This document shows positions 25,295 through 36,400 of a stretch of DNA of 64,000 nucleotides, in pieces. The translations under genes were made by a program, and so were the position numbers. Numbering within the stretch: the first letter of the stretch is position 1; each line of letters opens with the position of its first letter. Source of the stretch: Candidatus Methanarcanum hacksteinii (GTDB lineage: Archaea > Thermoplasmatota > Thermoplasmata > Methanomassiliicoccales > Methanomethylophilaceae); the NCBI GenBank assembly GCA_006954405.1, contig LVVQ01000001.1, forward strand, positions 372,001-436,000, in the 5' to 3' direction. The notes below the pieces were generated by a model that was not told the DNA's origin, did not search any database, and saw only the letters and a program-made list of their open reading frames with translations.

Positions 25295-26505
25295 TGGAAT
25301 CCCTCTTTGATGAATTTCAAGATCGTTTTTGTCCCTTCGGGGATCGTGACATCCTTGCCATCGTTCAAGAAGATCAATCTTACGTCATACTTGTCGATGA
25401 CATCCCTGATCTGTTCGATATCCAATTTATCGCATACCCTTCTGTTCACAGGGTCCAGGATGACCGTGAGTCCATTCAAGGCATCCATCCTCTTCATCGT
25501 GGAGAGTGTCGATCCGATCGATATGTGCGATATGCCCGGATTCCTCTCTGTAACGGCCCAGATGCCATTCTCTTTCGATATCTCTCCCCTTCCGGGTATG
25601 CCGCGGAACGATTCGAGTGCGGATATCATGACATCCTTCGGGATCGACATCTGTTCGCATATCGTGAGTGCAGCATCGATCGCATGGATGTATTCGAGTC
25701 CGAGGAATCCTTCGCCGAATCTCACATCATGCTTGCCACCATAGTCTATGGTGATGTCGAGCGGTTCTCCGAGTCTTGGAGAACCATTCACTCTGACCCT
25801 TCCGCCGTATCCTATGACGTCCTTGCCGAATCCTTTCCAGAATTCGCACTCGGATGATTCTACTATATTGATATTATCTGTAAGTATGGAAGCCTTCGAT
25901 GTAGAGGCCTTCCCAGTGTTCTTGGCGATGCCATAGTCCTCCAACAGATTGGTTATGACTGCGATGTCCGCCTTCCCGGAACCTCCGAGCGAGACCTCGG
26001 TGACCATGACATCATAATCCCCTTCGGGGAGTACGAGCAACGATGTCGGTGCAATGCTCATGAGTTTGTCTATGCGGTGTTCGCCGTTCACATATTGGCC
26101 TTGGCCACGGGATGTGTGGAGGAATACCTTCTTGCCCGCCTTATCCAAGATGTGGGCCAACATGTAGCACAACGATGTCTTCCCTTTGACGCCGGTGACC
26201 TCGATCCTGAATCTCTTATCATCGATGAATTCACCGACCGCCTGGTGGAATGTGACCCTCTTGTCGACGATCACATCATCCCTCAAGAACATGTCCACCG
26301 GACAATGCGATGGTGCTAGGAGCAACGCATATTCGCCTGCTGGGGCTTCCTCCGAGAGATTGGCACCCATCTCGACGATCCTATCCTTTATCTCCTGCTT
26401 AGCATATCTGTAGACATCGACACAATACACATCGTATCCTCTGTCCATGAGTTTCTCGGCGATGTAATCCCCGCCATGAATAATATCAAAAATCAATGCC
26501 TTCAT
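25291..26505 (-). CDS. cfbE: Coenzyme F430 synthetase (Mur ligase-like)
   Basis: A 404-residue Mur-ligase-fold protein with an ATP loop [12 protein letters not shown] (residues ~100-112) and the central and C-terminal Mur domains. CfbE closes the six-membered carbocyclic ring of seco-F430 with ATP. It overlaps cfbC and cfbD by 4 nt each. Identification rests on the Mur-like motif plus operon position, since MurF-like proteins otherwise make peptidoglycan, which is absent from this lineage. Confidence 0.9.
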   Translation of the reverse strand: MKALIFDIIHGGDYIAEKLMDRGYDVYCVDVYRYAKQEIKDRIVEMGANLSEEAPAGEYALLLAPSHCPVDMFLRDDVIVDKRVTFHQAVGEFIDDKRFRIEVTGVKGKTSLCYMLAHILDKAGKKVFLHTSRGQGQYVNGEHRIDKLMSIAPTSLLVLPEGDYDVMVTEVSLGGSGKADIAVITNLLEDYGIAKNTGKASTSKASILTDNINIVESSECEFWKGFGKDVIGYGGRVRVNGSPRLGEPLDITIDYGGKHDVRFGEGFLGLEYIHAIDAALTICEQMSIPKDVMISALESFRGIPGRGEISKENGIWAVTERNPGISHISIGSTLSTMKRMDALNGLTVILDPVNRRVCDKLDIEQIRDVIDKYDVRLIFLNDGKDVTIPEGTKTILKFIKEGFQ

Positions 26506-27275
26506 AGTCTCATCCCTCCTTCCACATCATCCGATCTTGATAACATGACCTCGGCCAATCTCCTGTATTCGGATGCCATATCCGATTCAGGAGCACCTTC
26601 CACAACAGTCTTGTCATTCCCTTCGCATGTCTGTACGATGGGGTCTCTTCTGAGCCTGAATATGACATCAGTGCCGATCTCCGATGCTGCATCGTCTATC
26701 AATGAGTCCTCGTCCTTCACATTCCTCGAGTTCTGTATCAGGCCTGAGAATCTCGCATATCCGCTGTCCGAGAAATCCTTAACAGCCTCTGCGATGTTAT
26801 TGGCAGCATAGAGGGACATCATCTCTCCTGAGGTCACTACGAAAACATCCTTCGCATATCCGTTCCTTATGGGCATCGCGAAGCCGCCACATACGACGTC
26901 CCCTAGGACGTCATATATGATCACATCAGGTTTCAGTTCGTTGACGACATTCTTCGATTCAAGGAATTCGAATGCTGCGATTATCCCTCTTCCAGCACAT
27001 CCTGTGCCCGGTCTCGGTCCACCGCATTCGACACAGAAACATCCGCCGTATCCTTCGTGTATGACATCCGAGAGCTCGATGGCATCGCCGGTTCTCATGG
27101 CATCCAATACGGTGGTCTGTCTTTTTCCATTCAAAAGGAGTCTTGTAGAATCTGACTTTGGATCGCATCCAATCTGCAACACCCTCATTCCTTTGTCAGT
27201 CAATGCGGCGGTTATGTTGGCAGAGGTCGTCGATTTGCCGATTCCCCCTTTGCCATAGATGGCAATCCGTCTCAT
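26502..27275 (-). CDS. cfbC: Ni-sirohydrochlorin a,c-diamide reductive cyclase, NifH-like subunit
   Basis: A 257-residue NifH/BchL-type ATPase. It has a P-loop (GKGGIGKST), switch regions around [10 protein letters not shown], and the two [4Fe-4S] cysteines in GTGCAGRG and [10 protein letters not shown]. It passes electrons to CfbD with ATP hydrolysis. I start at the ATG (27275) rather than the in-frame GTG at 27281. No Shine-Dalgarno is present and a TATA-like AAAATATTAA lies about 30 nt upstream, so the mRNA appears leaderless. It heads the F430 operon, divergent from the transporter-chelatase operon. Confidence 0.93.
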   Translation of the reverse strand: MRRIAIYGKGGIGKSTTSANITAALTDKGMRVLQIGCDPKSDSTRLLLNGKRQTTVLDAMRTGDAIELSDVIHEGYGGCFCVECGGPRPGTGCAGRGIIAAFEFLESKNVVNELKPDVIIYDVLGDVVCGGFAMPIRNGYAKDVFVVTSGEMMSLYAANNIAEAVKDFSDSGYARFSGLIQNSRNVKDEDSLIDDAASEIGTDVIFRLRRDPIVQTCEGNDKTVVEGAPESDMASEYRRLAEVMLSRSDDVEGGMRL

Positions 27276-27300
27276 GGGCACAAAATGGAGCTTGTTATTA

Positions 27301-27310
27301 TTAATATTTT
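27301..27310 (-). promoter_or_regulatory. TATA box of the F430 operon
   Basis: AAAATATTAA on the minus strand is centred about 30 nt before the cfbC ATG. It predicts initiation within a few bases of the start codon and so a leaderless transcript. Confidence 0.5.
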
Positions 27311-27382
27311 GTAATTCGTGTTATTATTTGTCAGTTTTACGCTATCCAGTAATACTCTAATATTTAAAGAAAAGATATTGGA

Positions 27383-27398
27383 GATACCTAACGGTATC
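27383..27398. promoter_or_regulatory. Palindrome GATACC-TAAC-GGTATC in the divergent promoter region
   Basis: A perfect 6-bp inverted repeat with 4-nt centre, directly preceded by a TTGGA half-site (27378-27382). It lies between the cfbC promoter and the transporter promoter and is a candidate regulator-binding site. Confidence 0.4.
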
Positions 27399-27406
27399 AA
27401 AACATA

Positions 27407-27423
27407 TTGGATAATATATCCAA
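27407..27423. promoter_or_regulatory. Operator candidate TTGGA-N7-TCCAA, copy 1
   Basis: TTGGATAATATATCCAA is a perfect palindrome with 7-bp arms. It shares the TTGGA-N7-TCCAA pattern with copy 2, about 106 bp away. The pair of identical half-site patterns in one divergent regulatory region argues for binding of one dimeric repressor. Confidence 0.6.
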
Positions 27424-27512
27424 CTCATTGTTATTAACGCTTTCTCTTAGGGTGCACCGATTATCGATTTCTTTCAAGCTGGTGATTTAAATATGATGTG
27501 TAAATTAAACAG

Positions 27513-27529
27513 TTGGACATATAATCCAA
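27513..27529. promoter_or_regulatory. Operator candidate TTGGA-N7-TCCAA, copy 2
   Basis: Within GTTGGACATATAATCCAAC (27512-27530). A TATA-like TTTAAATATG (27486-27495) lies about 20-25 nt upstream, so the palindrome covers the expected transcription start and ends 9 nt before the ATG of the binding-protein gene. That position would block initiation when occupied. Confidence 0.6.
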
Positions 27530-27538
27530 CGTGATATA

Positions 27539-28564
27539 ATGAGTACAAAAATGATTGCTATAGGAATCATCGCGATACTCCTAGTCACCGGAATCGGTGT
27601 CGGTGTTGCTGCATCGAACAATGATAGCGGAGACAAAGGAATAGATATCGTCGATGGGGTAGGTACAAAGATACACTTCGATAAGCCGTGCGAGACCGCG
27701 GTTGTCTTCAGTAAGTACATCGGTGAAGCAATGATCCTGATGGGTGGTTCCGATAAGGTCGTCGGTACTACCACTACGATAAAGAAGGATACCAACTACT
27801 CGAAATACTACACCAACGCCAAGGATTTGGGTCTGAAGACCGTTGGTGATACTGTCATCTCTGAGATTATCAAGCTGAAACCTGATGTGATCTTCTCATA
27901 CAAATCAAGTGATAACACTGCGCTCAAAGGAACAGGGGTCCCTGTCGTCGAGATCGGTGCATCCAAGATAACAGAGGTCGTTGACGATATCACCGTTCTC
28001 GGAAAGGTCATGGGAATGGAGAAGAATGCAGACAAGATCCTGGATTGGTTCAAACCACTCTACAAGAACTTCGAGAAAGAGAAGGAGAAATCCAAGACAA
28101 CATTCCTAATGGAAAGCTGGAGCGCAAAGGAGCAGATCAGCATCTGTAAAGGAAGCAGTACTGCAGGCGTTCTTATGAAATTGGCCGGAATGAACAACGT
28201 CTACGAGGAAGCAGGTACGACTGGAAGCTACATCTACCCCAGTGCAGGCGATGTCATCCCGAAGAACCCTGATGTTTACATCGTACAGACATACAACGCG
28301 AATTGGGACAAGGAACAGATCGATGCATACTACCAGAAGATAATCAACAGGCCGGGATGGAGCAGCATGAAATGTGTCGAGGACAAGAAGGTCTTCTTCA
28401 TCTCCAACGACATCATGGGCGGTATCCGTTCAGTCATCGGAGCGATGTGTTTCATGTCATTCGCGGAAGGCGATTATTCGTCTGAGAACGTAGTGAAGAT
28501 GGTGAACGATTACAACAAGATCGCTAACACCTCGTTCAATCCGAATCTTATAATCTCGTACTGA
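27539..28564 (+). CDS. ABC transporter substrate-binding protein, BtuF/FepB class
   Basis: A 341-residue protein with an N-terminal membrane segment (residues ~4-24) and no lipobox Cys, so probably membrane-anchored. A class-III binding-protein fold follows, with a two-lobe arrangement around a long helix (VVDDITVLGKVMGMEKNADKI). This class binds cobalamin, haem or Fe-siderophores. Here it is first gene of an operon with BtuC- and BtuD-type partners and three chelatase-like genes, so a corrinoid, a tetrapyrrole or a metal chelate is the likely substrate. The exact ligand cannot be read from sequence. Confidence 0.85.
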   Translation: MSTKMIAIGIIAILLVTGIGVGVAASNNDSGDKGIDIVDGVGTKIHFDKPCETAVVFSKYIGEAMILMGGSDKVVGTTTTIKKDTNYSKYYTNAKDLGLKTVGDTVISEIIKLKPDVIFSYKSSDNTALKGTGVPVVEIGASKITEVVDDITVLGKVMGMEKNADKILDWFKPLYKNFEKEKEKSKTTFLMESWSAKEQISICKGSSTAGVLMKLAGMNNVYEEAGTTGSYIYPSAGDVIPKNPDVYIVQTYNANWDKEQIDAYYQKIINRPGWSSMKCVEDKKVFFISNDIMGGIRSVIGAMCFMSFAEGDYSSENVVKMVNDYNKIANTSFNPNLIISY

Positions 28565-28583
28565 GGAAAAGGTCGAGATAAAC

Positions 28584-29714
28584 ATGAGTGGTTCAGGAGC
28601 GGATGAAGGAAGATCTGCCTTCATGGAGTTCACCGCATCTAGGAAACGCAGGGTCATCTTCATCGTTGTCGTAGCGTTGATGACCGCTATCGTCTCCATC
28701 GGTGTATTGGGCGTAGGGGGCGTGATCGTACCGTTCGATGATGTATTGAAGAGTTTATTTCATCCGCTCTTCCCACAATTCGTGCCCGAGGCCTCCGAGT
28801 CATACTATCCTGTGATCATCGAAGGCTATCGTGCACCCAGGGTCATAATGGGGATATTGACCGGAGCATGTCTTGCGGTGGCGGGAGCATCGATGCAGAG
28901 CATCCTGAAGAATCCGCTCGCGGATCCATTCACTTTAGGATTATCCTCTGCGGCATCATGCGGAGCGGGTATCGCCATAGCGTTCGGCCCAGCCATATTG
29001 GGGTCGACATACTACTATGGACTCACCATCTGGGGCAATTATGTCACGGTCGGATGGTTCTTCACGATAGTGATGGCATTCGGTTTCGGACTCGCCAGCA
29101 CAGCGATATTGCTCTATCTTACGAAAGGGAGTGCTGTCAGTAAATCAACGATGATCCTCACCGGAGTGGTCATCGGATATCTCTTCTCTGCGGTCCTCTC
29201 ATATCTGAAATACGTGTCCGAGGAATCCACTCTGAAGGATATCACGAATTGGCTTCTCGGAGGCATGTGGGGCTCGACATGGAGCTCTGTGATCCTCGTC
29301 CTGCCTATCGCGATATTGGGTATGATATTGTTGGAATCATACGCATTCGAGTTGAACACATTGTCATGCGGAGACGACGTGGCGAAGAATCTCGGTGTGG
29401 ATGTCAGGAGACTGAGGGTCAAGATCCTTGTGATCTGTGCATTGATCACGTCATCCTGTATGGCGTTCACAGGGATCATCGGTTTCATCGGTCTGATGTC
29501 CCCGCACATAGTGAGGATGCTCATCGGCAATGACAATCGTTATCTGATACCTGCTTCAGCCTTCTTGGGCGCACTGATCCTGGTGAGCTGTGATGCGGTC
29601 GCAAGATACATCGTAAGGCCGGATGACCTTCCCGTGGGTATCATAATGTATGTCCTCGGAGGGATATTCTTCGTATTCTTGATCAAGAAGATGAGGGGAG
29701 GGTACGAGATATGA
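28584..29714 (+). CDS. ABC transporter permease, BtuC/FecCD family
   Basis: A 376-residue, very hydrophobic protein with about nine to ten membrane helices. FecCD landmarks are YRAPRVIMGILTGACLAVAGA near the N-terminus, NPLADPFTLGLSSAASCGA, and the cytoplasmic coupling region FIGLMSPHIVRM. It pairs with the binding protein 19 bp upstream and the ATPase overlapping it by 4 nt downstream. Confidence 0.93.
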   Translation: MSGSGADEGRSAFMEFTASRKRRVIFIVVVALMTAIVSIGVLGVGGVIVPFDDVLKSLFHPLFPQFVPEASESYYPVIIEGYRAPRVIMGILTGACLAVAGASMQSILKNPLADPFTLGLSSAASCGAGIAIAFGPAILGSTYYYGLTIWGNYVTVGWFFTIVMAFGFGLASTAILLYLTKGSAVSKSTMILTGVVIGYLFSAVLSYLKYVSEESTLKDITNWLLGGMWGSTWSSVILVLPIAILGMILLESYAFELNTLSCGDDVAKNLGVDVRRLRVKILVICALITSSCMAFTGIIGFIGLMSPHIVRMLIGNDNRYLIPASAFLGALILVSCDAVARYIVRPDDLPVGIIMYVLGGIFFVFLIKKMRGGYEI

Positions 29715-30493
29715 GGATGTCCGTACGCAATCTGGTCCAAGGATATGGTAGCAAGACCATACTCGACGACATATCCTTTGACGTGGATACAGGAGAGGTC
29801 TTGGCGTTGTTGGGACCGAACGGTTCCGGTAAATCGACGTTGATCAAGACCATATGCAACATCATGGAGCCAAGATCCGGACGGATCCTGATAGATGAGA
29901 CACCTATCGAGGATATCGACATAACCGATCTCGCCAAGATCGTATCGTATGTCCCTCAATCCACGGCAGCCGCCACATACACCACGGTCATGGACACCGT
30001 ATTGTTGGGAAGGAAACCGTACGTCACATGGTCGTACAGGCAGAAGGATATCGATTATGCCCTGGATGCGATGAAGGCCATGCGCATCATAGGATATTCA
30101 TCTCGCGATGTCTCCGACCTCTCCGGAGGACAGAGGCAGAGGGTGTTCTTGGCGCGTTCCCTCGCTCAATGCCCATCTTTCTTCATATTCGATGAGCCGA
30201 CAAGCGCATTGGATCTGAAGCATCAGATGAACACGATGATAAAGATGAGGGAAGTGGTCCACGACAAAGGCGCAGGCATGGTCATCGCTTTGCATGACAT
30301 CAATTTGGCCATGAACTATTCAGACAAGGTTCTGATGTTGAAGAACGGGAAGATATTCGCATACGGGACACCGGATGAGACGATAACGGAGGAGAACATC
30401 CGTGCGGTCTACGGAGTCGAATCCCGTATAATGGAGGCTGAGGGCAGGAGATTCATATTGCCCATGTCGCCAGATAATTTTGAGGATGATTGA
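29711..30493 (+). CDS. ABC transporter ATP-binding protein, BtuD/FepC family
   Basis: A 260-residue ABC ATPase with Walker A GPNGSGKST, signature LSGGQRQR, Walker B FFIFDEPTSALD and the H-loop ALHDINLA. It starts inside the permease stop region (ATGA overlap) and is directly followed by the chelatase I-subunit gene with no gap, so the transporter and chelatase genes form one transcription unit. Confidence 0.93.
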   Translation: MRMSVRNLVQGYGSKTILDDISFDVDTGEVLALLGPNGSGKSTLIKTICNIMEPRSGRILIDETPIEDIDITDLAKIVSYVPQSTAAATYTTVMDTVLLGRKPYVTWSYRQKDIDYALDAMKAMRIIGYSSRDVSDLSGGQRQRVFLARSLAQCPSFFIFDEPTSALDLKHQMNTMIKMREVVHDKGAGMVIALHDINLAMNYSDKVLMLKNGKIFAYGTPDETITEENIRAVYGVESRIMEAEGRRFILPMSPDNFEDD

Positions 30494-31531
30494 ATGAAAG
30501 AGAGGTTGAGCTATCCATTCACGGCCATCGTAGGCCAGGATGAGATGAAGGATGCATTATTGTTGAACACGGTGAACCCGTCTATAGGTGGGGTTCTGAT
30601 CCGTGGTGAGAAGGGTACAGCAAAATCCACTGCAGTGCGTGCATTGGCGGATCTGTTGCCCGATAGGCGCGTGGTCAAAGGATGTCCATGCGGTTGCGCA
30701 TGGAACGCATATGACACCGCATGTCCTGATTGTAAGGTCAGATTCGATGAGGGTACGGCCACAGAGGACATAGTGCCGATGGCAGTCGTCGAATTGCCAT
30801 TGAATTCCACAGAGGATCGTGTGGCAGGCACACTGGATATCGAACGTGCAATAACCGCAGGTGAGAAGAGGTTCGAACCAGGGATATTGGCGAAGGCCAA
30901 TGGTAACATCCTGTATGTGGATGAGATAAACCTTCTTGACGATCATATCGTCGATCTGTTGCTCGATGCAGCCGCCATGGGGATGAACTACATCGAGAGG
31001 GAAGGCGTGTCGTATCGTCACCCGTCTAGATTTATCTTGATAGGTACGATGAATCCTGAGGAAGGGGACCTGAGACCTCAACTGTTGGATAGGTTCGGAT
31101 TGATGGTAGACATCAAGGGAGAACAGGATCCCAAGAAGAGATCTGAGATCATAAGCAGAAGATTGAGGTTTGAACGCGATCCGGAATCATTCGTCAGCGA
31201 ATATGCAGATTCCAATGCGGAATTACGTGAGACCATACTTTCCGCACGTGACGTGGTCAGGGACATCGTACCTGACGACCGTACATTGGAGATGGCCGTC
31301 AGACTATCATTGCATCTCGGTGTGGATGGTCACAGGGCGGATCTCACTCTCGTCAAGACAGCATGTGCACATGCGGCCATGGATGGCCGCGATACCGTCA
31401 CACCAGAGGATGTGGTCGCAGTATCGAAATTGGTCCTTCCTCATCGTATGAGGAAGAATCCGTTCCAGGATTCCACATTGGACATCGGGGGTCTGGAGAA
31501 TTGGATGAGGGACACATTGACAAGCCTGTGA
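30494..31531 (+). CDS. Chelatase AAA+ subunit, ChlI/BchI-like
   Basis: A 345-residue AAA+ ATPase with Walker A GEKGTAKST, Walker B ILYVDEINLLDDHIVD, and the ChlI-type helix insertions. Four cysteines (CPCGC...CPDC, residues ~57-76) may bind zinc. Such I subunits power metal insertion by a large CobN/ChlH-type subunit. No chlorophyll genes are present, so magnesium chelation is unlikely. Co-occurrence with CobN points to a cobalto- or nickelo-chelatase. Confidence 0.88.
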   Translation: MKERLSYPFTAIVGQDEMKDALLLNTVNPSIGGVLIRGEKGTAKSTAVRALADLLPDRRVVKGCPCGCAWNAYDTACPDCKVRFDEGTATEDIVPMAVVELPLNSTEDRVAGTLDIERAITAGEKRFEPGILAKANGNILYVDEINLLDDHIVDLLLDAAAMGMNYIEREGVSYRHPSRFILIGTMNPEEGDLRPQLLDRFGLMVDIKGEQDPKKRSEIISRRLRFERDPESFVSEYADSNAELRETILSARDVVRDIVPDDRTLEMAVRLSLHLGVDGHRADLTLVKTACAHAAMDGRDTVTPEDVVAVSKLVLPHRMRKNPFQDSTLDIGGLENWMRDTLTSL

Positions 31532-33387
31532 GTGTTTGCCTGCCGATAACGGCGATGGAAGGCATGGAGGAGGCAAGGGACGCATTATCCGTGCTCCTCT
31601 GTTCTCCCGATGTGCATTCCCTGTTGATACGCGGTCCGTCAGGCACAGGGAAGAGCGTAGCTGCCAGATCGATATCCAGATTATCGGACATGGGAGTGAT
31701 CGAGATACCGCAGAACATCACTCGCGAACAACTGTTCGGTTCGATAGATATCGAGACTGCCATGAGGACAGGTAGAAGGGTCGTTTCTGAATCCGTATTG
31801 GGACGTGCCGATGGCAAGATACTGGTAGCTGATAACGCGAATCTGTTGCCGGAGGATATCCTACAATCAATTGTGAATGCTGTATCGGACGGTATGGTGA
31901 TGGCAGAGGTCGATGGGATATCTGTGAATTCAGCCTTGGATGCGAAGCTGATATGCACCATGGATCCGAATGAAGGCGAACTTAGCGACCACATATTGGA
32001 TCGGTTCGACATGTGCGTCATCACGAGTACCGAAGAGGATACGGTGCGTAGGAAGAACGTAGTACGCACGAATCTCGCATATGAGTCGGACCCTGATGGT
32101 TTCATCAAGAGTATGTCCGAATCAGAGAACGAGCTGAAAGAAAGGATCGAAAGCGCAACACCAGAAACAGTCGATGTAACTGACAGTCTCATGTCCACGA
32201 TCGCAGAGGTCTGTTCAAACATGTATGTGGAGGGACACAGGGGAGATATGTCCGTATTGAACGTCTCATGTGCCTTATCATCACTGAATGGGAAGGATTT
32301 CGTCGGACAGGATGAGTTGAAGGAGGCTGTTTCCCTTTGTCTTCAGCACAGGAGACGTGAACCGCCTGATGAGGAGGATTCTCCACCACCCGAACAAAGT
32401 CCTGAACAGGAAGAGAGTGATGATGAGCAATCCCCTGAGGTGGAAGGTTCCGATGCACATTCCACCGAAGGCGAGGGACAGAACGCGGATGGGGATGATG
32501 GAGATGGCGACGGGGAGTCGCATGATGGTGGACAAGGAGAGAAGGTGTTCGCCATCGGCGAGAGTTTCGATGTACGCGATTTCGTACCGCCTGAGGACCG
32601 TTTCAATAAGAACAGGAGATCGGGTAAGAGGGATCTCTCCAGGTCAACAGATTCATCTGGGCGTATGATCGGTAACCGTATACCTGTGGGGATGACGAAG
32701 GATATCGCATTATGTGCAACTATACGTGCCGCAGCACCGTATCAGACCATCAGGGAACATAAGGGCCTTGCGATAGCCCTGAGGAAGGAGGACCTTCGTG
32801 AGAAGGTACGCATAAGGAAGAAGGGAACAAGATTGCTGTTCGTAGTGGACGGTTCCGGTTCCGTCGGAGCACATGATCGCATGGTGTCGGTCAAAGGTGC
32901 GATCCTGTCGATGCTGGATGATGCATACAGGCGCAGGGATGAGGTCGGTCTCGTCGTGTTCAGAGGGGATAGGGCAGAGACCGTGCTTCCGATGACACGT
33001 TCCGTCCTCACGGCATACAAATGCCTGCAGGACGTACCTACAGGCGGACGCACACCATTGATCGAAGGGCTCAAGCAAGGATATTCGATACTCAGCCGCG
33101 AGGCGGACATGGGTTATGAGCCAGTCATGGTGATATTGACTGATGGGAGAGGGAATTCAAACTCAGAGGGAAGGAAGCCGACCAAAGAGGAGTTCAATCA
33201 TATGGCCGAGACTCTCAGGGACAGCGGGATACGCATGATCATCATCGATACGGAGACGGGTTACGTCAGATTCGGTAAGGCGACCGAGCTCTCGAATGCT
33301 ATCGGTGCGCAGTACATGAGATTGGAGGAATTGAATGCAGAGCATCTCTCCGAGTCGATAAGGACTGCGATGAAACTTTTTGAATGA
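31528..33387 (+). CDS. Chelatase AAA+/VWA subunit, ChlD/BchD-like
   Basis: I start at GTG 31528, which overlaps the ChlI stop (GTGA); a longer in-frame reading from 31363 would overlap ChlI by 169 bp and is unlikely. The 619-residue protein has an AAA domain with Walker A GPSGTGKS but a degenerate Walker B (VADNANLL, no catalytic Glu). A Pro/Glu/Asp-rich acidic linker (~residues 275-345) precedes a C-terminal von Willebrand A domain with the MIDAS motif DGSGS. This is the usual ChlD plan, bridging ChlI and the CobN-like catalytic subunit. Confidence 0.9.
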   Translation: MSVCLPITAMEGMEEARDALSVLLCSPDVHSLLIRGPSGTGKSVAARSISRLSDMGVIEIPQNITREQLFGSIDIETAMRTGRRVVSESVLGRADGKILVADNANLLPEDILQSIVNAVSDGMVMAEVDGISVNSALDAKLICTMDPNEGELSDHILDRFDMCVITSTEEDTVRRKNVVRTNLAYESDPDGFIKSMSESENELKERIESATPETVDVTDSLMSTIAEVCSNMYVEGHRGDMSVLNVSCALSSLNGKDFVGQDELKEAVSLCLQHRRREPPDEEDSPPPEQSPEQEESDDEQSPEVEGSDAHSTEGEGQNADGDDGDGDGESHDGGQGEKVFAIGESFDVRDFVPPEDRFNKNRRSGKRDLSRSTDSSGRMIGNRIPVGMTKDIALCATIRAAAPYQTIREHKGLAIALRKEDLREKVRIRKKGTRLLFVVDGSGSVGAHDRMVSVKGAILSMLDDAYRRRDEVGLVVFRGDRAETVLPMTRSVLTAYKCLQDVPTGGRTPLIEGLKQGYSILSREADMGYEPVMVILTDGRGNSNSEGRKPTKEEFNHMAETLRDSGIRMIIIDTETGYVRFGKATELSNAIGAQYMRLEELNAEHLSESIRTAMKLFE

Positions 33388-33415
33388 ATCATTTTTAGAA
33401 GGATTATGTGAGGAT

Positions 33416-36400
33416 ATGGGTAGAAAGAAGATATTTGTGATGTTGTGGGCCAGCCACGTCCCCATTCTGAATCGTATAAAGGACGATCTGAATGTGGAAT
33501 TGGACATAGCTACGGATGGTGGCCTGGACAGTCAATCGGATGTGGAGATGATCGTGGATAGGATGCGTTCCGCGGATGCCACGATATTGTACAGACATAA
33601 CACGGACTTCATGGACAGGGTCGATGAGGCCATGGCCAAATACAGGAGCGAATGCAAGATAATCTCCTTGGCGAACGATCCCTCCATGTGGGGGTTGACG
33701 ACCGTCGACCATGCCGATGCCGTTCAGTGCTTCATGTACATGCAGGCTAGCGGCGATGAGAATTTCCGCAGACTGTTCGATTTCATCGATAAGAGGATAT
33801 TGGGTTCGGAAGGCGAACCGCTCCCGCCATTGGACATACCGTATGAGGCTGTGGTGGATATCGATGACAGTGAGATCACATACCTTACGACGAAGGAGTA
33901 TCTCGAAGCTAAGCATATCGACACTTCCGGCAGATTCGTAGGGATCATAGCTTCGCGCCCATCGTATATGGCGGATGGACTCTGTGTCGAGAGGGCATTG
34001 GCCAAGGAGTTACGCAGCCTAGGTGTCACTCCAATTCTGATCTACTGTATGTTCTCCAAACGCAGCGATCTTGGCACAAGGAGCCATATCGAGTGCATAA
34101 AGGATTTCTTCTATCTGGATGGGGAGATGTTGGTGGATGCCATGGTCAAATTCTCCACTGCATTCATCCGTAACAGCAAGTATGACAATGAACCTGATCC
34201 GGATGATAATATATTGGCGGAGATGAACATCCCTGTCTACGCCCCGATAATCATGAACAGGATGTCGGTGGAGGAATGGGAGGCATCCAATGGTCTTACA
34301 AGCGATATCGTATGGCAGGTATCATTCCCCGAGTTCGAGGGATTGATAGGCCCGTATGTCATAGCTTCCGATATCGGATTTGTACGTAATGACGATCTGA
34401 AGGGAAGGACAGTCATACCTGAGAGGTGCAGACGCGTAGCGGAGAGGATATCCAACGATATCTCTCTGAGATACAAACCGAATTCAGAGAAGAAGATCCT
34501 GATATTCCTGAACAATTTCCCATGCTATGGTGTCGAGGCCAACGTGGGCAATGCAGCGGGATTGGATACGCTGGAGTCCGTAGCGGACATAATGAAGAGA
34601 TTGAAGGCCGACGGATATACAGTGGAACCTCCCGAGGATGGGAAGGAACTGATCGACCTGATATTGAAGAACAAGGCGCTGTCCGAATTCAGATGGACCA
34701 CCACAATAGAGATGAAGAAATGCGGTGGCGTCATCCATGAGATGGATGTCGATGAATATCAGAGATATTTCGATACCTTGACCAAGAAGGCACGCGATGA
34801 TATAGTGAACACATGGGGAGAACCGCCTGGGAAGGCAATGGTCCTCGATGATAAGATACAGATCACAGGCGTGAATTTCGGTAATGTGATGGTAGTGGTA
34901 CAACCTAAGAGAGGTTGTTTCGGAGCAAAATGCGATGGACAGGCATGCAAGATATTGCACGACCCCGCATGTCCTCCGACGCACCAATACATCGCGACAT
35001 ACCACTATTATGAGCATATCTGGGGAGCTGACGTCGTCATCCATACAGGGACACACGGTAGTATGGAGTGGACTCCAGGAAAGGGAGTCGGACTCACAGA
35101 GAGCTGTTACCCTGACATCTGCATGAGCAACAAGCCTCATCTTTACATCTACAACTCAGACAATCCCTCTGAAGGTCTTGTCGCCAAGCGCAGATCATAC
35201 GCGACACTCATAGATCATATGCAACACCTCATGGTCGGGGTCAACCTGTACGGAGGGTATGAGGAGTTGGATCATCTTCTGGATGAATACGGTTCGGCAG
35301 CCAACGATCCTACGCATTCTGAGGAACTCAGGAAATTGATATTGAAGAAGGTGTCCGAGATCAAGATGGATGATCTTGGAATAGGCGAGGATACGCCATT
35401 GAAGGAATGTGTCCGCAGATGCCACGAGGAACTCTCCAAATTGAAGAACTCTCAGATGAACAAGGGGATGCACATCTTCGGAAGGATGCCGTCTGGAAAT
35501 GATCTCGTGGACGGTGTGAATTCAATCGTCCGTTACGGCGAGGAACATGATTCGCTCAGGGATGTGATATCGGATATGATGGGGTACGACCTCTCGATAC
35601 TGTACAAGGATCAAGGCGAATTGGATCCGAAGTCAGGTAAATCCTACGGTTCACTGATCAATGAGATCGGCAAGGTGACAAGGACATTCGTCGGATCGAT
35701 AATCGAAGGGAAGGATGTTGCCACATCGATAGAGGATGCAGGTCTGACATTCACAGAATCTGTGAGATCGGATCTGGAGAAATACAGGGATATGATCCTG
35801 GATGTGGCCGATCGCATAACATCCTCGGATGAGGTCGGTTCATTGATGAACGGTATAGGTGGAGGATTCATAGAACCCGGACCATCCGGATACATCACGC
35901 GCGGAAGATACGACATAATGCCTACCGGACGCAATTTCTACTCCATGGATCCGTACTCGGTCCCCACAAGATCGGCATGGAATGTCGGGGTGAAGATGGC
36001 TGACAGCACCATACAGAAATACATCGACGATACGGGATCGATCCCGGAGAGCATTGGTTTCTTCTGGACGATGGGAGAACTGATCGCCACCGGCGGGGAG
36101 CTCATGTCCGAACTGTTCTACCTGATCGGTGTGAAGCCCGTATGGAGGTCGGATGGCAGGGTGATGGATTTCGAGATAATGTCGTTGGAGGAACTCGGAA
36201 GGCCGCGTATCGATGTGACGATAAACGTCTCATGCATCCTTCGCGACAACATGCTCAATGCGATAGATCTGATGGATCGTGCGATATCATCCGTCGCAAC
36301 ATTGGACGAGCCCGATGACATGAACTTTGTGAGGAAGCATACGATGGAATCCATATCCGAAGGTATGTCGACCACGGATGCCGTTGCACGTATGTTCGGT

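Noticed and set aside
31363..31527. N-terminal extension of the ChlD-like protein
   Set aside because: It would overlap the ChlI gene by 169 bp and encodes no family sequence; the GTG at 31528 overlapping the ChlI stop is the normal coupled start.
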